From Streptomyces europaeiscabiei (GTDB taxonomy: Bacteria; Actinomycetota; Actinomycetes; Streptomycetales; Streptomycetaceae): a DNA stretch of 64,000 bases. Positions 55,266 to 64,000 of this stretch are shown piece after piece. The DNA lies in assembly GCF_036346855.1 (NCBI RefSeq), contig NZ_CP107841.1, positions 5,646,001 to 5,710,000 on the forward strand, written 5' to 3'. Positions within the stretch are counted from its first letter, which is position 1, and each line of letters begins with the position of its first letter. The notes under the pieces are model-generated. The model saw nothing but the letters and a program-made list of their open reading frames with translations, did no database searches and was not told the DNA's origin. The position numbers and the translations under genes are program-made.

Positions 55266-56216
55266 CTAGAACGTGCCCAGCTTGATCAGCGACAGGATCG
55301 CGACCAGCTGGATCGCCGAGGCGCCCAGGGCCTTGGGCCAGGGGAGGTCGTGGGACTTGGAGACCATCAGGGTCAGGAGCGCGCCGGCGGCGACCCAGGT
55401 GATCCAGCCGAGGATCTGGACGAAGGAGGCGTCGCCGCCCGCGAACATGGCGACGACCAGGCGGGGCGCGTCCGTGAGGGACATGATCAGCATGGAGAGG
55501 CCGACCGTGGGCTGCCAGGCGCCGTCGCCGCCGATCTGGCGGGCCAGGGTGTGGGTGACCACGCCCAGGATGAAGGTGCTCACCACCATCGTGACGGCTG
55601 TGACGAGGACGATCGGTACGGCGTTCGAGAGCGTCGCGTTGATCGCGTCCTCGCGGGCGCCGTCGAAGCCGAAGACGGCCAGCAGGCCGTACAGGAACGT
55701 CACGATCAGGGCGGGGCCCCACACCGCGTAGTCGCGCATCACCAGGAACGTCTGGTTCGGGCTGGTGACGATGCCCTTGAGGAGGGCCTTCCACGGCAGC
55801 CGCGGGCCGAGCGGCGCCGCCGGGGTGTTGCCCGCGCGGTAGGTGTCGCCCTGCTGGTACGGGTCCTCGCCGACCGAGAACATCTGCGTGTGACCCGGGT
55901 TGTTGGCGGCGTACGGGTCCGCGCCGCCACCCTGGGGGTGGGGGTGCGTGCCGTCGTCGCCGAAGTACTCCGGCTCGCCGTGGCCCCCGTGGTTGCCGCG
56001 AGTCCCGTGATTGCCGGGGTGCCCCCCGCCGTGCGTCTGCGGCCAGCCGCCCTGACCGCCGCTCCGGCCGCCGCCGTACGGCGGCCCTGGGGGCGTCTGG
56101 GGGTAGCCGTACGACGGGCCGCCGGCCTGCGGGGCCTGCTGTCCGTACGGAGGGTTTTGCGGTCGCGCTTGAGGAGCGCCGTTGTCCCGGCCGCGTCCGA
56201 TCCTGAATCCAGCCAC
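55266..56216 (-). CDS. Yip1-family membrane protein
   Basis: GTG at 56216 (VAGFRIGRGRDNGAPQ) is preferred to the longer frame at 56297. A 130-residue glycine/proline/histidine-rich cytosolic region (PPYGGGRSGGQGG ... HGGGHPGNHG) is followed by five membrane segments: ALIVTFLYGLLAVFGF, VPIVLVTAVTMVVSTFILGV, PTVGLSMLIMSLTDAP, ILGWITWVAAGALLTLMV and IQLVAILSLIKLGTF. The Yip1 domain is of unknown function in bacteria. It stands alone with its own terminator. Confidence 0.85.
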   Translation of the reverse strand: MAGFRIGRGRDNGAPQARPQNPPYGQQAPQAGGPSYGYPQTPPGPPYGGGRSGGQGGWPQTHGGGHPGNHGTRGNHGGHGEPEYFGDDGTHPHPQGGGADPYAANNPGHTQMFSVGEDPYQQGDTYRAGNTPAAPLGPRLPWKALLKGIVTSPNQTFLVMRDYAVWGPALIVTFLYGLLAVFGFDGAREDAINATLSNAVPIVLVTAVTMVVSTFILGVVTHTLARQIGGDGAWQPTVGLSMLIMSLTDAPRLVVAMFAGGDASFVQILGWITWVAAGALLTLMVSKSHDLPWPKALGASAIQLVAILSLIKLGTF

Positions 56217-56386
56217 GTCATCGAACGTACCTGGTCCCGGGCTGCAGCGTGCCGGGCCGGGGCCAACCGGCCCGGCTTTGCTGCCGAGCTGTGACATCCC
56301 CTAAGGGATCGTCAGGGATTCCTGAGGGGTTCGGTCCGGGCGCGTATGGGCTGGTCCCAGGACCGTGGCCCCGATGCGGAGGCGTG

Positions 56387-57913
56387 TCAGTGGCTGCTCA
56401 GGTACCTGCCGTACGACAGTGCCGTCGTGGGGGACGGGAGGCCGAGGTTCTTCGGGGTGAGGGCGCGCGAGCTCGTCACGGAGGTCTTCGGGAAGACCCA
56501 GACGCCGCCGGACCTCGCGTTCTCGCCCGGAGCGCCGACGGCCGTGTCCGGAGTGCCGTCGTTGTCGTAGTCGCCGGTGGCGACGGCCGTGCCGAAGGCG
56601 TCGTTCGTCTCCGCCACGCCGGGGACGCGGGGACGGTCCTGGTGGTACTGGACGGAGGTCGCTTCGCCGAACTTGTCGACGATGCCGCCGGCGTGGCCCA
56701 GCAGCAGGGTGGCCGCGCCGGCCGCCTTGCGGGTGCCGATGGCCTCGCCGGGGGCGCCCGCGATCAGGTCGTCGCGGCCGTCGCGGTTCCAGTCCAGTAC
56801 GGCGAGGGAGGCGCCGAAGCGGTCGCCGTCCTCGGCGACGCCGTAGACGCCGACGGTGTCCTGGTTGAGGGTCTGGGAGCGGTAGCCGAAGGAGCCGTTC
56901 TTGTCGCCGTACTCGATGTGGATGCCGCCGCCCTTGGCGTACGACTCCGGGCCGCACGGGTCGTCGATGTTCTCGTCAGCTATCTCGCGGCACTCGCCGA
57001 GGGCCAGGTCGTCCAGGCCGTCGCCGTCGAAGTCGCCTACGGCGAGTGCGGAGGCGGCGCCGTTGTCGGAGTTCCAGGTGTTGTCCATGCGCCGCTCGGC
57101 CTCGTTCCACGACCACAGCCGGACGTGCGACTGGGTGTAGGGGTCGTTGACCGTGTGGTAGGCGAGGGCCAGGTCGTCCGTGCCGTCGGCGGTGAAGTCG
57201 CCGGTGGCGAGGACGGGGGCGCGACCGCCCATGGGGGCGGCCACGACGGTGGTGGTGACGACGTCCTCGCCGTTGTCGACGACGGCGCGCAGGACGACCT
57301 TGTCGCGGCCGCCGACCACCAGGTCCCTCTGGTTGTCACCGGTGAGGTCGGCCGCTGCCACCGACCAGCCGTACGCCGACTTCGCCGACGGGCCGGTGAG
57401 GGCCGTGGACCCCGGGCCCGTGCCGTGCTTCGCGCCCCCTACGACGGTGACCGCGCCCGCGTCCGTGCCACGCCCGTCGACGTCCTCACCGGGCGCGCCG
57501 ATGATCAGCTCCGCGTCGCCGTCGCCGTTCAGGTCCGCCAGCGCGACGGACGCGCCGAAGCGGTCGCCCTTCTCGGGGGCGCCGGGGACCTCGGCGGTGG
57601 CCTGGCTGACCCGAATGCTTCCGTCCCTGCCCAGGCCCTTCGCGCCGCCCCAGACGAGGTTCACATAGCCGGCCTTCGCCTTGCCGTTCACGGTCGCGTC
57701 GGGGACGCCGACGGCGAGGTCCGCGTAGCCGTCACCGTTGAAGTCGCTGGTCACGGGGGTGGGCTGCGGGGCGGGCTCGGTGCGAGGAGCGGCGGCCGCG
57801 GCCGGGGCGAGGGTCAGGGCGAGGGCCGCCGTGGTGGCGGTGGCGGTCGCCACGGTGGCGGCGGCCAGGGCGTACGTCCGTCTGCGCGTCCGTCTGTGCG
57901 TCTGTCCGTGCAC
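56387..57913 (-). CDS. Secreted FG-GAP repeat protein 1
   Basis: GTG at 57913 starts a signal peptide with basic N-terminus (MHGQTHRRTRRRTYALAAATVATATATTAAL ... AAAA). The 508-residue protein then has about seven blade repeats of the integrin-like FG-GAP type, each with a calcium loop such as DFNGDGYADLAVG, DLNGDGDAELIIG, DFDGDGLDDLALG and DWNRDGRDDLIAG. A beta propeller of this type mediates binding of sugars, proteins or cell wall outside the cell. It is the most distant member of the four paralogs in this window. Confidence 0.88.
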   Translation of the reverse strand: MHGQTHRRTRRRTYALAAATVATATATTAALALTLAPAAAAAPRTEPAPQPTPVTSDFNGDGYADLAVGVPDATVNGKAKAGYVNLVWGGAKGLGRDGSIRVSQATAEVPGAPEKGDRFGASVALADLNGDGDAELIIGAPGEDVDGRGTDAGAVTVVGGAKHGTGPGSTALTGPSAKSAYGWSVAAADLTGDNQRDLVVGGRDKVVLRAVVDNGEDVVTTTVVAAPMGGRAPVLATGDFTADGTDDLALAYHTVNDPYTQSHVRLWSWNEAERRMDNTWNSDNGAASALAVGDFDGDGLDDLALGECREIADENIDDPCGPESYAKGGGIHIEYGDKNGSFGYRSQTLNQDTVGVYGVAEDGDRFGASLAVLDWNRDGRDDLIAGAPGEAIGTRKAAGAATLLLGHAGGIVDKFGEATSVQYHQDRPRVPGVAETNDAFGTAVATGDYDNDGTPDTAVGAPGENARSGGVWVFPKTSVTSSRALTPKNLGLPSPTTALSYGRYLSSH

Positions 57914-58029
57914 GGGAGGGCTCCAGGTGGGTGGCCGGATGTCGGGGGTGTGGCTGGTTCACCTGTGTGACACCTGGAAGCCGTATGAGGTTGTGCGGGC
58001 GAGAACGAAAGAGCCTCGCCCCGGCCGGG

Positions 58030-58425
58030 CTACGACCAGAACTCGTTCTCCTTGTCCATGTCCTCCTGGCACTCGTCGATGTCCGTGATCTTGTCCCCGA
58101 CGATCCGGAAGACGAGGCAGCCGTTCTGCTCGATCCGCTTGCCGGCCCGCTCGGCCGTGTAGCGGTGCACGGAGACGGCGTGGCCCCGGCCGTCCACACA
58201 GATGTGGCTGAGGTCGACGCTGAAGGTTCCGTCGGTCTCCTCGAAGAGCCGCTGGTACAGGCCGATCATCGAGTCCTGGCCCTTGTAGTCGCCCGACAGG
58301 AGGTGGCTGCCGGGGACGTGGTGCGTGCAGTCCGAGGCCATCAGACCGCGGAGGGTGTCCATGTCGCCTCGGGTGAAGGCGTCGTAGCCCTTGCGGACGA
58401 GCGCTGCGTTCGGGTGTTCGGCCAT
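58030..58425 (-). CDS. SnoaL/NTF2-like protein
   Basis: The 131-residue product begins MAEHPNAALVRKGYDAFTRGD, with MDTLRGLMASDCTHHVPGSHLLSGDYKGQDSM and CLVFRIVGDKITDIDEC. It has the cone-shaped NTF2 fold pattern typical of SnoaL-like proteins, which include cyclases, isomerases and many proteins without known substrate. The gene is isolated, so the substrate cannot be inferred. Confidence 0.85.
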   Translation of the reverse strand: MAEHPNAALVRKGYDAFTRGDMDTLRGLMASDCTHHVPGSHLLSGDYKGQDSMIGLYQRLFEETDGTFSVDLSHICVDGRGHAVSVHRYTAERAGKRIEQNGCLVFRIVGDKITDIDECQEDMDKENEFWS

Positions 58426-58561
58426 GACAATCGCCGGCTTTCCGCTGTCTGTGAGGTTTGGGGCTGTACGGGGTAATTATCCCCGCGGGTGCGGGTCTCC
58501 GCGACCGTGTCATGGTCCTCGACGCAGGGCTCCGGCCGACAGCCGACCTTCGGGTCGTCGC

Positions 58562-58903
58562 TCACCAGTCCCGGGTGGCGATCAGCTTCTCCACGTCCGC
58601 GTCCGTGAACCCGTAGGTGGAGGCGACGAACCAGAAGTCCTCGGCGATCTCCTCCCGTGCGACCGTCTCTATGTCACTCCCGGCTGCCTCGAAATCCGCC
58701 TGCAGCACATTGAACTCCTCCGTCGCGGCCTGGGTCAGCGCGTACAGCGACGTCAGGTCCGACGGATGCTCGGCTTCGATCCGTTCGCACAGTCGCAGCA
58801 GGATCGCCGTCCCCTTGTCGACGACGTGATCGGGGTAGTACGCGTCCGCGTAGAGCTGCCGCAGGAACGCGCGCCCTGCCACCTGCTGGTTTGTGATCGC
58901 CAT
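58562..58903 (-). CDS. DUF5713 family protein
   Basis: The 113-residue protein MAITNQQVAGRAFLRQLYADAYYPDHVVDKG ... LLRLCERIEAEHPSDLTSLYALTQAATEEFN ... REEIAEDFWFVASTYGF is of the length and sequence of DUF5713, an uncharacterised helical family that often occurs alone. No partner gene is evident. Confidence 0.8.
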   Translation of the reverse strand: MAITNQQVAGRAFLRQLYADAYYPDHVVDKGTAILLRLCERIEAEHPSDLTSLYALTQAATEEFNVLQADFEAAGSDIETVAREEIAEDFWFVASTYGFTDADVEKLIATRDW

Positions 58904-59137
58904 GGCGTTTCCATCCCCCTCGAAGGTCCGATGCGCCGATCATGCACCACGCCACTGACATCGAGGCGGGACGGCCCGGGCGCCCGGGTGGGCGTTGAGC
59001 AGGCGCAGGCGCAGGCGCAGGCCTTGGCCGGAGGTCGCGGTGTCGGTGGGGGTGGTGTCGGTGGGGGTGGTGATCGTCGAGGGTTGCGGGGCCCGTGTCC
59101 CGGGCGCCGACGCGGGAGATGGGGCCGGACTGTCTGA
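58904..59137. other. Intergenic with simple repeats
   Basis: Tandem AGGCGC units lie at 59000-59023 and a duplicated GTCGGTGGGGGTGGT unit at 59040-59075. No gene is supported. Confidence 0.5.
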
Positions 59138-59332
59138 GTTTCAGGGCCGCCGGGCCGTTGGTGTGGCGGAGGGAAGTCCTCGTTCTCCGAGGACGAAGAC
59201 GCTCCCAACTGCCTTGAGATCGCCGCCGGCCCGGAAGCAGTGCACCTCCGCGAAAGCGAAGAGCCCGGCCAGGGGGTCGTCCACACAACCCCCGCCGGGC
59301 TCGCCGCCCTCATTCGCGCCCCGCGTTACTGA
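59138..59332 (+). pseudogene. DUF397 domain remnant without start codon
   Basis: The frame GGGKSSFSEDEDAPNCLEIA then AGPEAVHLRESEEPGQGVVH ... LAALIRAPRY, ending at the TGA 59330, is a near complete DUF397 domain (KSS-S ... NC-E-A ... VRDS ... W/L-AFI). A stop lies at 59135-59137 and no ATG, GTG or TTG precedes the conserved part. DUF397 proteins pair with XRE regulators in Streptomyces; no partner is here. Its 3' end overlaps the end of the FG-GAP gene on the other strand. Confidence 0.6.
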
Positions 59333-60717
59333 AGCATCCCCCGGACCGCGTCGCCGTCCACCGCCATCGAGTCGGCGGTCGTGACGCCCCTCGACGAACC
59401 TCGCAGGACCATCGAACCGTTCTCCCCCAGCACGTACAGGTCGGCCTTGCCGTCGCGGTTGGTGTCGCGGAGGCGGATCGTGTGGCCGAAGTAGTCGCCG
59501 GCCGCCAAGTCGCCCGGCATGCCTGCAGTGTTGCGGGTGAGGAACTGGGAACCCTTGGCCGTCAGGCCCGACTTGCCGCCGTAGAGGACGTGGATCGCGC
59601 CCGCCTCGCCCTTGCCGCTCAGGCTCTCGCCCGGCGCGGCCACCGCGAGGTCACGGTAGCCGTCGCCGTTCACGTCACCGGCGGTGATCGAGTCGCCGAA
59701 GGCGTCGTACGACTCCGGGGTGTCGGCGATGCCGGACGTGGACTGGGTGAAGCGGGCCGACTCGGACGGGCCCGCGGACGCGCCGTACCAGACCGTCACG
59801 CGGCCCTTGGTCTTGTCGTAGACCGGTGTGCCGATGGCGATGTCGCCGTAGCCGTCCTTGTCGAAGTCGTCGATGACGCCGTCGCCGCCGCGTTCGGCCT
59901 GGCCGCCGTTGGACCTGATGGATTCGAGGCGGAGGGTCTTGCCGGGGTAGAGCTTGGTCTTGCCGCCGGAGATGAACCAGGCGTCGGAGGCGAGGGTGGT
60001 GTCGGTGACGACGTCGCCGATGATGACGAGGTCGGTCCTGCCGTCCTTGTTCACCTTGCCGGAGATCAGCGCGGTGGAGTAGAAGCCCGCGCCGTCCTTG
60101 TCCAGGACCGTGACCGAGCCCTTCACCCCCGACTTGGCGATCGCGCCCCGGTAGACGTACGTCTTGCCGTCGCGGACGAGGGCCAGGTCCTGGCTGCCGT
60201 CGCCGTTGAAGTCGCCGGTGGCGAAGTCGCGGGCCTCGCCGGAGACGCCCTTCGGGCCCTTGAACGGGACGGTCGTGCCGCCGGACAGGCCCTCCTTGCC
60301 GCCCCAGAGGATGGTGACCGTGCCGTTGTCCTTGTACGTGCCGACGTTCTCGCCGTTGGCGGAGACCGCGAGGTCGCCGTAGCCGTCCTTGTTGAAGTCG
60401 GCCGCCGTGCGGACCTCGCCGAAGTAGTCGTCCGTCTCGTCGGCCCCGGGCACGCCCGCGCTCGCCTGGTCGATGAACTGGGTCTTCCTGCCCGGGCCGT
60501 TCGCGTGGCCGAACGTGACGAGGACGCCGCCGCCCTTGCTGAAGCGGGTCTCGGTGCCGTACGAGAAGACCGCGTTGTCGCGGTAGCCGTCGCCGTTGAA
60601 GTCGTCCGCGTACTTGGCGGCCGCGGCGGCGGCCGGGCCGACGGAGAGGGAGAGAGCGAGGGGGGTCACGGTCGCCGCCACGAGCGTCGCGGCCATCGTG
60701 GCGCTACGGAATCGCAT
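59326..60717 (-). CDS. Secreted FG-GAP repeat protein 2
   Basis: ATG at 60717 after GAAGGA gives a 463-residue protein with signal peptide (MRFRSATMAATLVAATVTPLALSL ... AAAA). Blades carry DDFNGDGYRDNAVF, DFNKDGYGDLAVS, DFNGDGSQDLALV, DFDKDGYGDIAIG, DVNGDGYRDLAVA and DTNRDGKADLYVL, all calcium-binding type loops. A seven-bladed propeller is likely. It is the first of three consecutive paralogs on this strand with short gaps, suggesting tandem duplication rather than an operon, since each has its own leader. Confidence 0.9.
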   Translation of the reverse strand: MRFRSATMAATLVAATVTPLALSLSVGPAAAAAAKYADDFNGDGYRDNAVFSYGTETRFSKGGGVLVTFGHANGPGRKTQFIDQASAGVPGADETDDYFGEVRTAADFNKDGYGDLAVSANGENVGTYKDNGTVTILWGGKEGLSGGTTVPFKGPKGVSGEARDFATGDFNGDGSQDLALVRDGKTYVYRGAIAKSGVKGSVTVLDKDGAGFYSTALISGKVNKDGRTDLVIIGDVVTDTTLASDAWFISGGKTKLYPGKTLRLESIRSNGGQAERGGDGVIDDFDKDGYGDIAIGTPVYDKTKGRVTVWYGASAGPSESARFTQSTSGIADTPESYDAFGDSITAGDVNGDGYRDLAVAAPGESLSGKGEAGAIHVLYGGKSGLTAKGSQFLTRNTAGMPGDLAAGDYFGHTIRLRDTNRDGKADLYVLGENGSMVLRGSSRGVTTADSMAVDGDAVRGMLQ

Positions 60718-60760
60718 GCATGTCCTTCGAAGTGAGGGGAGGGGAGGGGCGTGGGCGCGG

Positions 60761-62185
60761 CTACTGGGCGAGCTGCGTGCCGAAGCTGTACCCGGTCTCC
60801 TTGAGCCCGACGTTCGCCGCCGTGATGCTCTTCGCGCCCTTCGTGGTCAGGCCGGAGGCCGTGCCCTTGAGGACGAGGAGCGCGCCCCTGGCGTTCTCGC
60901 CGGGGGCCGAGGTGACCAGTTCGGCCTTGCCGTTCTTGTCGAGGTCGATCAGACGGACGGCGCTGCCGAAGCCGTCCTCGGTCTCGGCGGTGCCGGGGAC
61001 GCCCGCGGTGTCCTGGCTGTAGGTCGCGGCGCCCTTGGTGGTCAGACCGGCGGCCGAGCCGTACAGGACGGTGACCGTGCCGACCCACCGCTTGCCGTTC
61101 AGGCCCTCGTACTGCGCGCCGACCGCGAGGTCGGCGTACTTGTCGCCGTTGATGTCGCCGAGGGAGAGCGAGCCGCCGAAGAAGTCGGTCTCCTCGCCCT
61201 TGCCCGGGACACCGGGGGTGTCCTGGTTGATGACCGTCGGGGTCTGGGTGAGGTCGGGGCCGCCCTTGCCGCCGTACCAGATCTCCACCTGGCCGCCCAG
61301 GTGACCGGCACCGTCCTGGAGCGCCGGGTCCCCGGGGTTGGCGAGGACGAGGTCGCCGTAGCCGTCGCCGTTGATGTCGCCGATGGTGACGCGGCGGTTG
61401 CCCTCGGCCTTCGGCATGTCGACCACGACGGTCTTCTTGCCGTTGTACGTGTGATACCTGACCTCGCCGCCGGGGTGGGCGGTCGTCGGGTACGGGTAGA
61501 CGCGCTCGGCGGCCTTGTCCCCGGTGAGGTCGCCCGCGCCGACGTCGCGCGTGGCGCCGACGGTGCCGACGTAGCTCGCGCTCGCCGCGTTGCCGGTGGT
61601 CTTCTTGAACGGACCGTTGTAGATCCGGGTCTGCCACTCGCCGGTGACCGTGAGGTCGGGCGAGCCGTCGCCGTTGAAGTCGGCCGCCGCGAGGCCCTGG
61701 CTGTAAGAGTGCTCAGCGGCGATCGTGGCCGGCTGTGGCAGCGCGGTGCCGCCGGCCAGGCCCTTCTTGCCGCCCCACAGGATGGTGACCTGGCCCACGT
61801 ACGAATCGACGCCGACGCCCTCACCGGTCGCACCGACGGCGAGGTCCGCGTAGCCGTCCTTGTTGAAGTCGGCGGAGGCGAGACTGGCGCCGAAATGGTC
61901 CTGCCACTCGGCCGAACCGGCGACTCCGCTCGTGTTCTGCGTGATCACGCTCCGGTTGGCGGCCGAGGCGCCCGACTTCGAGCCGTAGAGCACGACCACC
62001 GCGCCGGCCGCCGACGCGCTGCCGACGCTGGTGCCTGGCGCACCCACCGCGAGGTCGTGGTAGCCGTCGCCGTTGTAGTCGTCCGCGTACTTGGCGACCG
62101 CCGCGCCGGCGGGTGCGGCCAGGGCGAGCGGGGCCAGACCGGAGGCGAGGAGGCCTGCGGCCAGGAGGAAGGAACGAGTGCGCAA
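60761..62185 (-). CDS. Secreted FG-GAP repeat protein 3
   Basis: The start is TTG at 62185, with GGAG six bases before it; MRTRSFLLAAGLLASGLAPLALAAPAGA is a signal peptide. Blades include DDYNGDGYHDLAVG, DFNKDGYADLAVG, DFNGDGSPDLTVT, DINGDGYGDLVLA, DINGDKYADLAVG and DLDKNGKAELVTS. It has 474 residues. The 60 bases before the start are nearly the same as before paralog 4, so the two are recent duplicates in regulation as well as coding sequence. Confidence 0.9.
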   Translation of the reverse strand: MRTRSFLLAAGLLASGLAPLALAAPAGAAVAKYADDYNGDGYHDLAVGAPGTSVGSASAAGAVVVLYGSKSGASAANRSVITQNTSGVAGSAEWQDHFGASLASADFNKDGYADLAVGATGEGVGVDSYVGQVTILWGGKKGLAGGTALPQPATIAAEHSYSQGLAAADFNGDGSPDLTVTGEWQTRIYNGPFKKTTGNAASASYVGTVGATRDVGAGDLTGDKAAERVYPYPTTAHPGGEVRYHTYNGKKTVVVDMPKAEGNRRVTIGDINGDGYGDLVLANPGDPALQDGAGHLGGQVEIWYGGKGGPDLTQTPTVINQDTPGVPGKGEETDFFGGSLSLGDINGDKYADLAVGAQYEGLNGKRWVGTVTVLYGSAAGLTTKGAATYSQDTAGVPGTAETEDGFGSAVRLIDLDKNGKAELVTSAPGENARGALLVLKGTASGLTTKGAKSITAANVGLKETGYSFGTQLAQ

Positions 62186-62474
62186 GGAGGACTCCAGGAG
62201 AGAGGAGGGCGCGCGCCGAGCGGACCGGCCCCACTGCCGTCGTAAGGGTGTGCGAGCAGAAGACCCGTGAAAGGGCAGGAGGGTTGCACGGGAGGGCGGT
62301 CAACTTTTCAGGGTCGTGGGTGCGGGGTGCGGGGTGCGGGGTGCGGGGTGCGGGGGCGGCGGGTGGCGGGTGGGGCGTGCGCCGTCGTACCCCGCCCCGC
62401 CCCGCCCTGCCACCGCCCCCATCAGCCGCGTCAGGCGTTGCCTGTCCCCGTCCCCGTCCCTGTCCTCGTGCCCG
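62186..62474. other. Intergenic between FG-GAP paralogs 3 and 4
   Basis: It contains the duplicated leader (62186-62243, compare 63906-63966) and a run of GTGCGGG units at about 62318-62352. No gene is present. Confidence 0.5.
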
Positions 62475-63905
62475 TCAGCCCCCGAGCACCTCCCCGAAGT
62501 ACGCGTCGCCCGAAGGCCCGCCCAGGGTCTTGCCGTTGAAGGACTTCGCGCCGGTGCCCGTGACGCCGGACGAGCCGGACTTCAGCAGCCAGACGGCACC
62601 GTCGCTGGAGTTCTCGCCGTAGGCGCCCACGACCAGTTCCGCGAAACCGTCGAGGTTGCTGTCGGTGAGACGGACGGCCGCTCCGAAGAAGTCGTACGAC
62701 TCCGCGGTGCCGGGGACTCCCGAGGTGTTCTGGGAGAAGGACTTGGCGCCGCTGCCGGTGAGGCCGGACTTCGAACCGCGCAGGACGACGACGGCACCGG
62801 CGTTCTTCGCCGAGCCGACGCTCTTCTGGGGGACGCCGACCGAGATGTCGGTGTACCCGTCGCGGTTGACGTCTCCCGCGGACAGGCTCCAGCCGAACCT
62901 GTCGTTCCTCGTCGCGGTGCCGGGCACGCCCGCGGTGTCCTGGTTGATACGGACCGGGGTGCGGGAGCTGAGGCCCGTGGCGCTGCCGTACGTGATCGTG
63001 ATCGCGCCGCCGAGGCCGCCGTTCGGCTCGTCGGTCGACTTCTCCATGAAGTTGCCGGTGACGATGTCGCCCCGGCCGTCCTTGTTCACGTCGGCGATGA
63101 CCGCGTCGTAACCGCCGGCGACCTTGGCGCCCGCCTTGAGGCCGGAGGCGGAGCCCTTGTAGAGGACGCTGCGGGTGCGGTAGCCGTTCTTGATCTCCTG
63201 CTGGCCCATGACCAGGAGGTCCGTCGTACCGTCGCCGGTGACGTCTCCCGCGACGATCCTGTCGGTGTTGATGCCGGTCTGCCCGTACGTGTCGACGCCG
63301 ACGAGCCCCGTGGCCTTGCCGGTGCGGGAGATCGGGCCCTTGAAGACGTTCAGCTCGGGGGACGCGAGGTTGGCGGCGGCCAGGTCGGTGTCGCCGTCGC
63401 CGTCGAAGTCGCCGGTGGCCACGGACCAGCCCAGCTCGTTGCGGTTCTCGGGGAGGGGCGAGGTGATGTCGGTCGCCGTCTTGAGACCGCTCGCGCCGCC
63501 CCACAGGACGGTGAGGGCGCCGGAGTCGCCGGACGAGCCGAGCGTCCGGCCGTGTGCTCCCACGATCAGGTCCGTGTAGCCGTCGTCGTCGAGGTCGCCC
63601 GTGGTCAGACGGTCGCCGAAATAGCCGGACGACTGCGGGGCGCCGGGCACGCCGGCCGTGGCCTGGCTGATGATCTGGCGCTTGGCCGTGTCGAGGCCCT
63701 TCGCGGTGCCGTAGACGACCGCGACGTAACCGGCCCCCGTCTTGCCGGAGACCTTGGCGATGGACGCGGCGATCGCGAGGTCGCGGTGGCCGTCGCCGTT
63801 GAAGTCGCCGGAGAGGCCGGAGGGGGCTGCCGAGGCGGTGCCCGGCAGCGCGGTGAGGAGGCCGGTGGTGAGGGTGGCGGCCAGGAGGAAGGAGCGAGTA
63901 CGCAA
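62475..63905 (-). CDS. Secreted FG-GAP repeat protein 4
   Basis: TTG at 63905 preceded by GGAG starts MRTRSFLLAATLTTGLLTALPGTASA, a signal peptide almost equal to that of paralog 3. The 476-residue protein has blades with DFNGDGHRDLAIA, DLDDDGYTDLIVG, DFDGDGDTDLAAA, DVTGDGTTDLLVM, DVNKDGRGDIVTG, DVNRDGYTDISVG and DSNLDGFAELVVG. Function as an extracellular adhesin or carbohydrate-binding propeller is inferred from the fold. The duplicated leader continues to the window edge. Confidence 0.9.
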   Translation of the reverse strand: MRTRSFLLAATLTTGLLTALPGTASAAPSGLSGDFNGDGHRDLAIAASIAKVSGKTGAGYVAVVYGTAKGLDTAKRQIISQATAGVPGAPQSSGYFGDRLTTGDLDDDGYTDLIVGAHGRTLGSSGDSGALTVLWGGASGLKTATDITSPLPENRNELGWSVATGDFDGDGDTDLAAANLASPELNVFKGPISRTGKATGLVGVDTYGQTGINTDRIVAGDVTGDGTTDLLVMGQQEIKNGYRTRSVLYKGSASGLKAGAKVAGGYDAVIADVNKDGRGDIVTGNFMEKSTDEPNGGLGGAITITYGSATGLSSRTPVRINQDTAGVPGTATRNDRFGWSLSAGDVNRDGYTDISVGVPQKSVGSAKNAGAVVVLRGSKSGLTGSGAKSFSQNTSGVPGTAESYDFFGAAVRLTDSNLDGFAELVVGAYGENSSDGAVWLLKSGSSGVTGTGAKSFNGKTLGGPSGDAYFGEVLGG

Positions 63906-64000
63906 GGGGACTCCAGGAGGGAGAAGGGCGCGCGCCGAGCGCGGCGGGCCCCACTGCCGTCGTAGGGGCGTGCGAAGCCGTCGTAAGGGTGTGCGGGCAG

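Overview
The base composition (very GC-rich, with GC at third codon positions), the gene families (FG-GAP lipoprotein-like repeats, PadR/ABC pairs, DUF397, DUF5713, Yip1-like proteins, CU044_5270) and the frequent GTG/TTG starts point to a Streptomyces chromosome. About 49 genes or gene remnants can be supported. Much of the window is accessory DNA built around one intact tRNA-Gly(CCC) gene at 46117-46189 on the minus strand.

Left part, 1-11.7 kb: a tight operon of an SF1 helicase (open at the window edge), a large protein with two degenerate phospholipase-D-like halves, and a GHKL-ATPase protein. It converges on a response regulator whose winged-helix domain precedes its receiver domain. Divergent from that is a protein joining a nucleoside-deoxyribosyltransferase/TIR-like domain to S1 RNA-binding domains. 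I read this as a candidate nucleic-acid surveillance or phage-defence module under phosphorelay-like control; its function is not proven.

11.8-46.2 kb: a stack of insertions at tRNA-Gly. Partial copies of the tRNA 3' end lie at about 11.85, 18.04 and 23.80 kb, and the full gene at 46.1 kb. The segments between them carry (i) small hypothetical genes, an ECF sigma factor with its CU044_5270 partner, a decayed IS630 element and a VapBC pair; (ii) a PadR-regulated MacB/FtsX-type ABC exporter; (iii) carbohydrate-binding gene scraps, an IS110 element that split a ricin-type lectin gene, and a 19-kb aromatic catabolism cluster. That cluster holds a LivKHMGF-type importer, a secreted tannase-family esterase, BoxC, BoxB, benzoate-CoA ligase, a split ferredoxin reductase/ferredoxin pair, an amidohydrolase, a hydroxyacyl-CoA dehydrogenase, PaaX, a PaaY-like protein and BoxD. 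Together these describe uptake or release of benzoate-like acids, CoA activation, epoxidation, ring cleavage and oxidation toward beta-oxidation. The operon is cut off after BoxD by an IS3 remnant beside the tRNA.

46.4-54 kb: core-type genes (small zinc protein, dcd, phosphoribosyltransferase), then small unrelated genes alternating with two families of repeated non-coding modules. One family is att-like and begins in the tRNA anticodon arm; the other carries helically phased heptamers. A copy of the same arrangement occurs at 11.9-12.5 kb. A lamin-tail protein with a His-rich repeat tail follows.

54-64 kb: an AlkD-like protein, a Yip1-family protein, a SnoaL-like protein, a DUF5713 protein and four secreted FG-GAP repeat proteins on the minus strand, three of them in close tandem.
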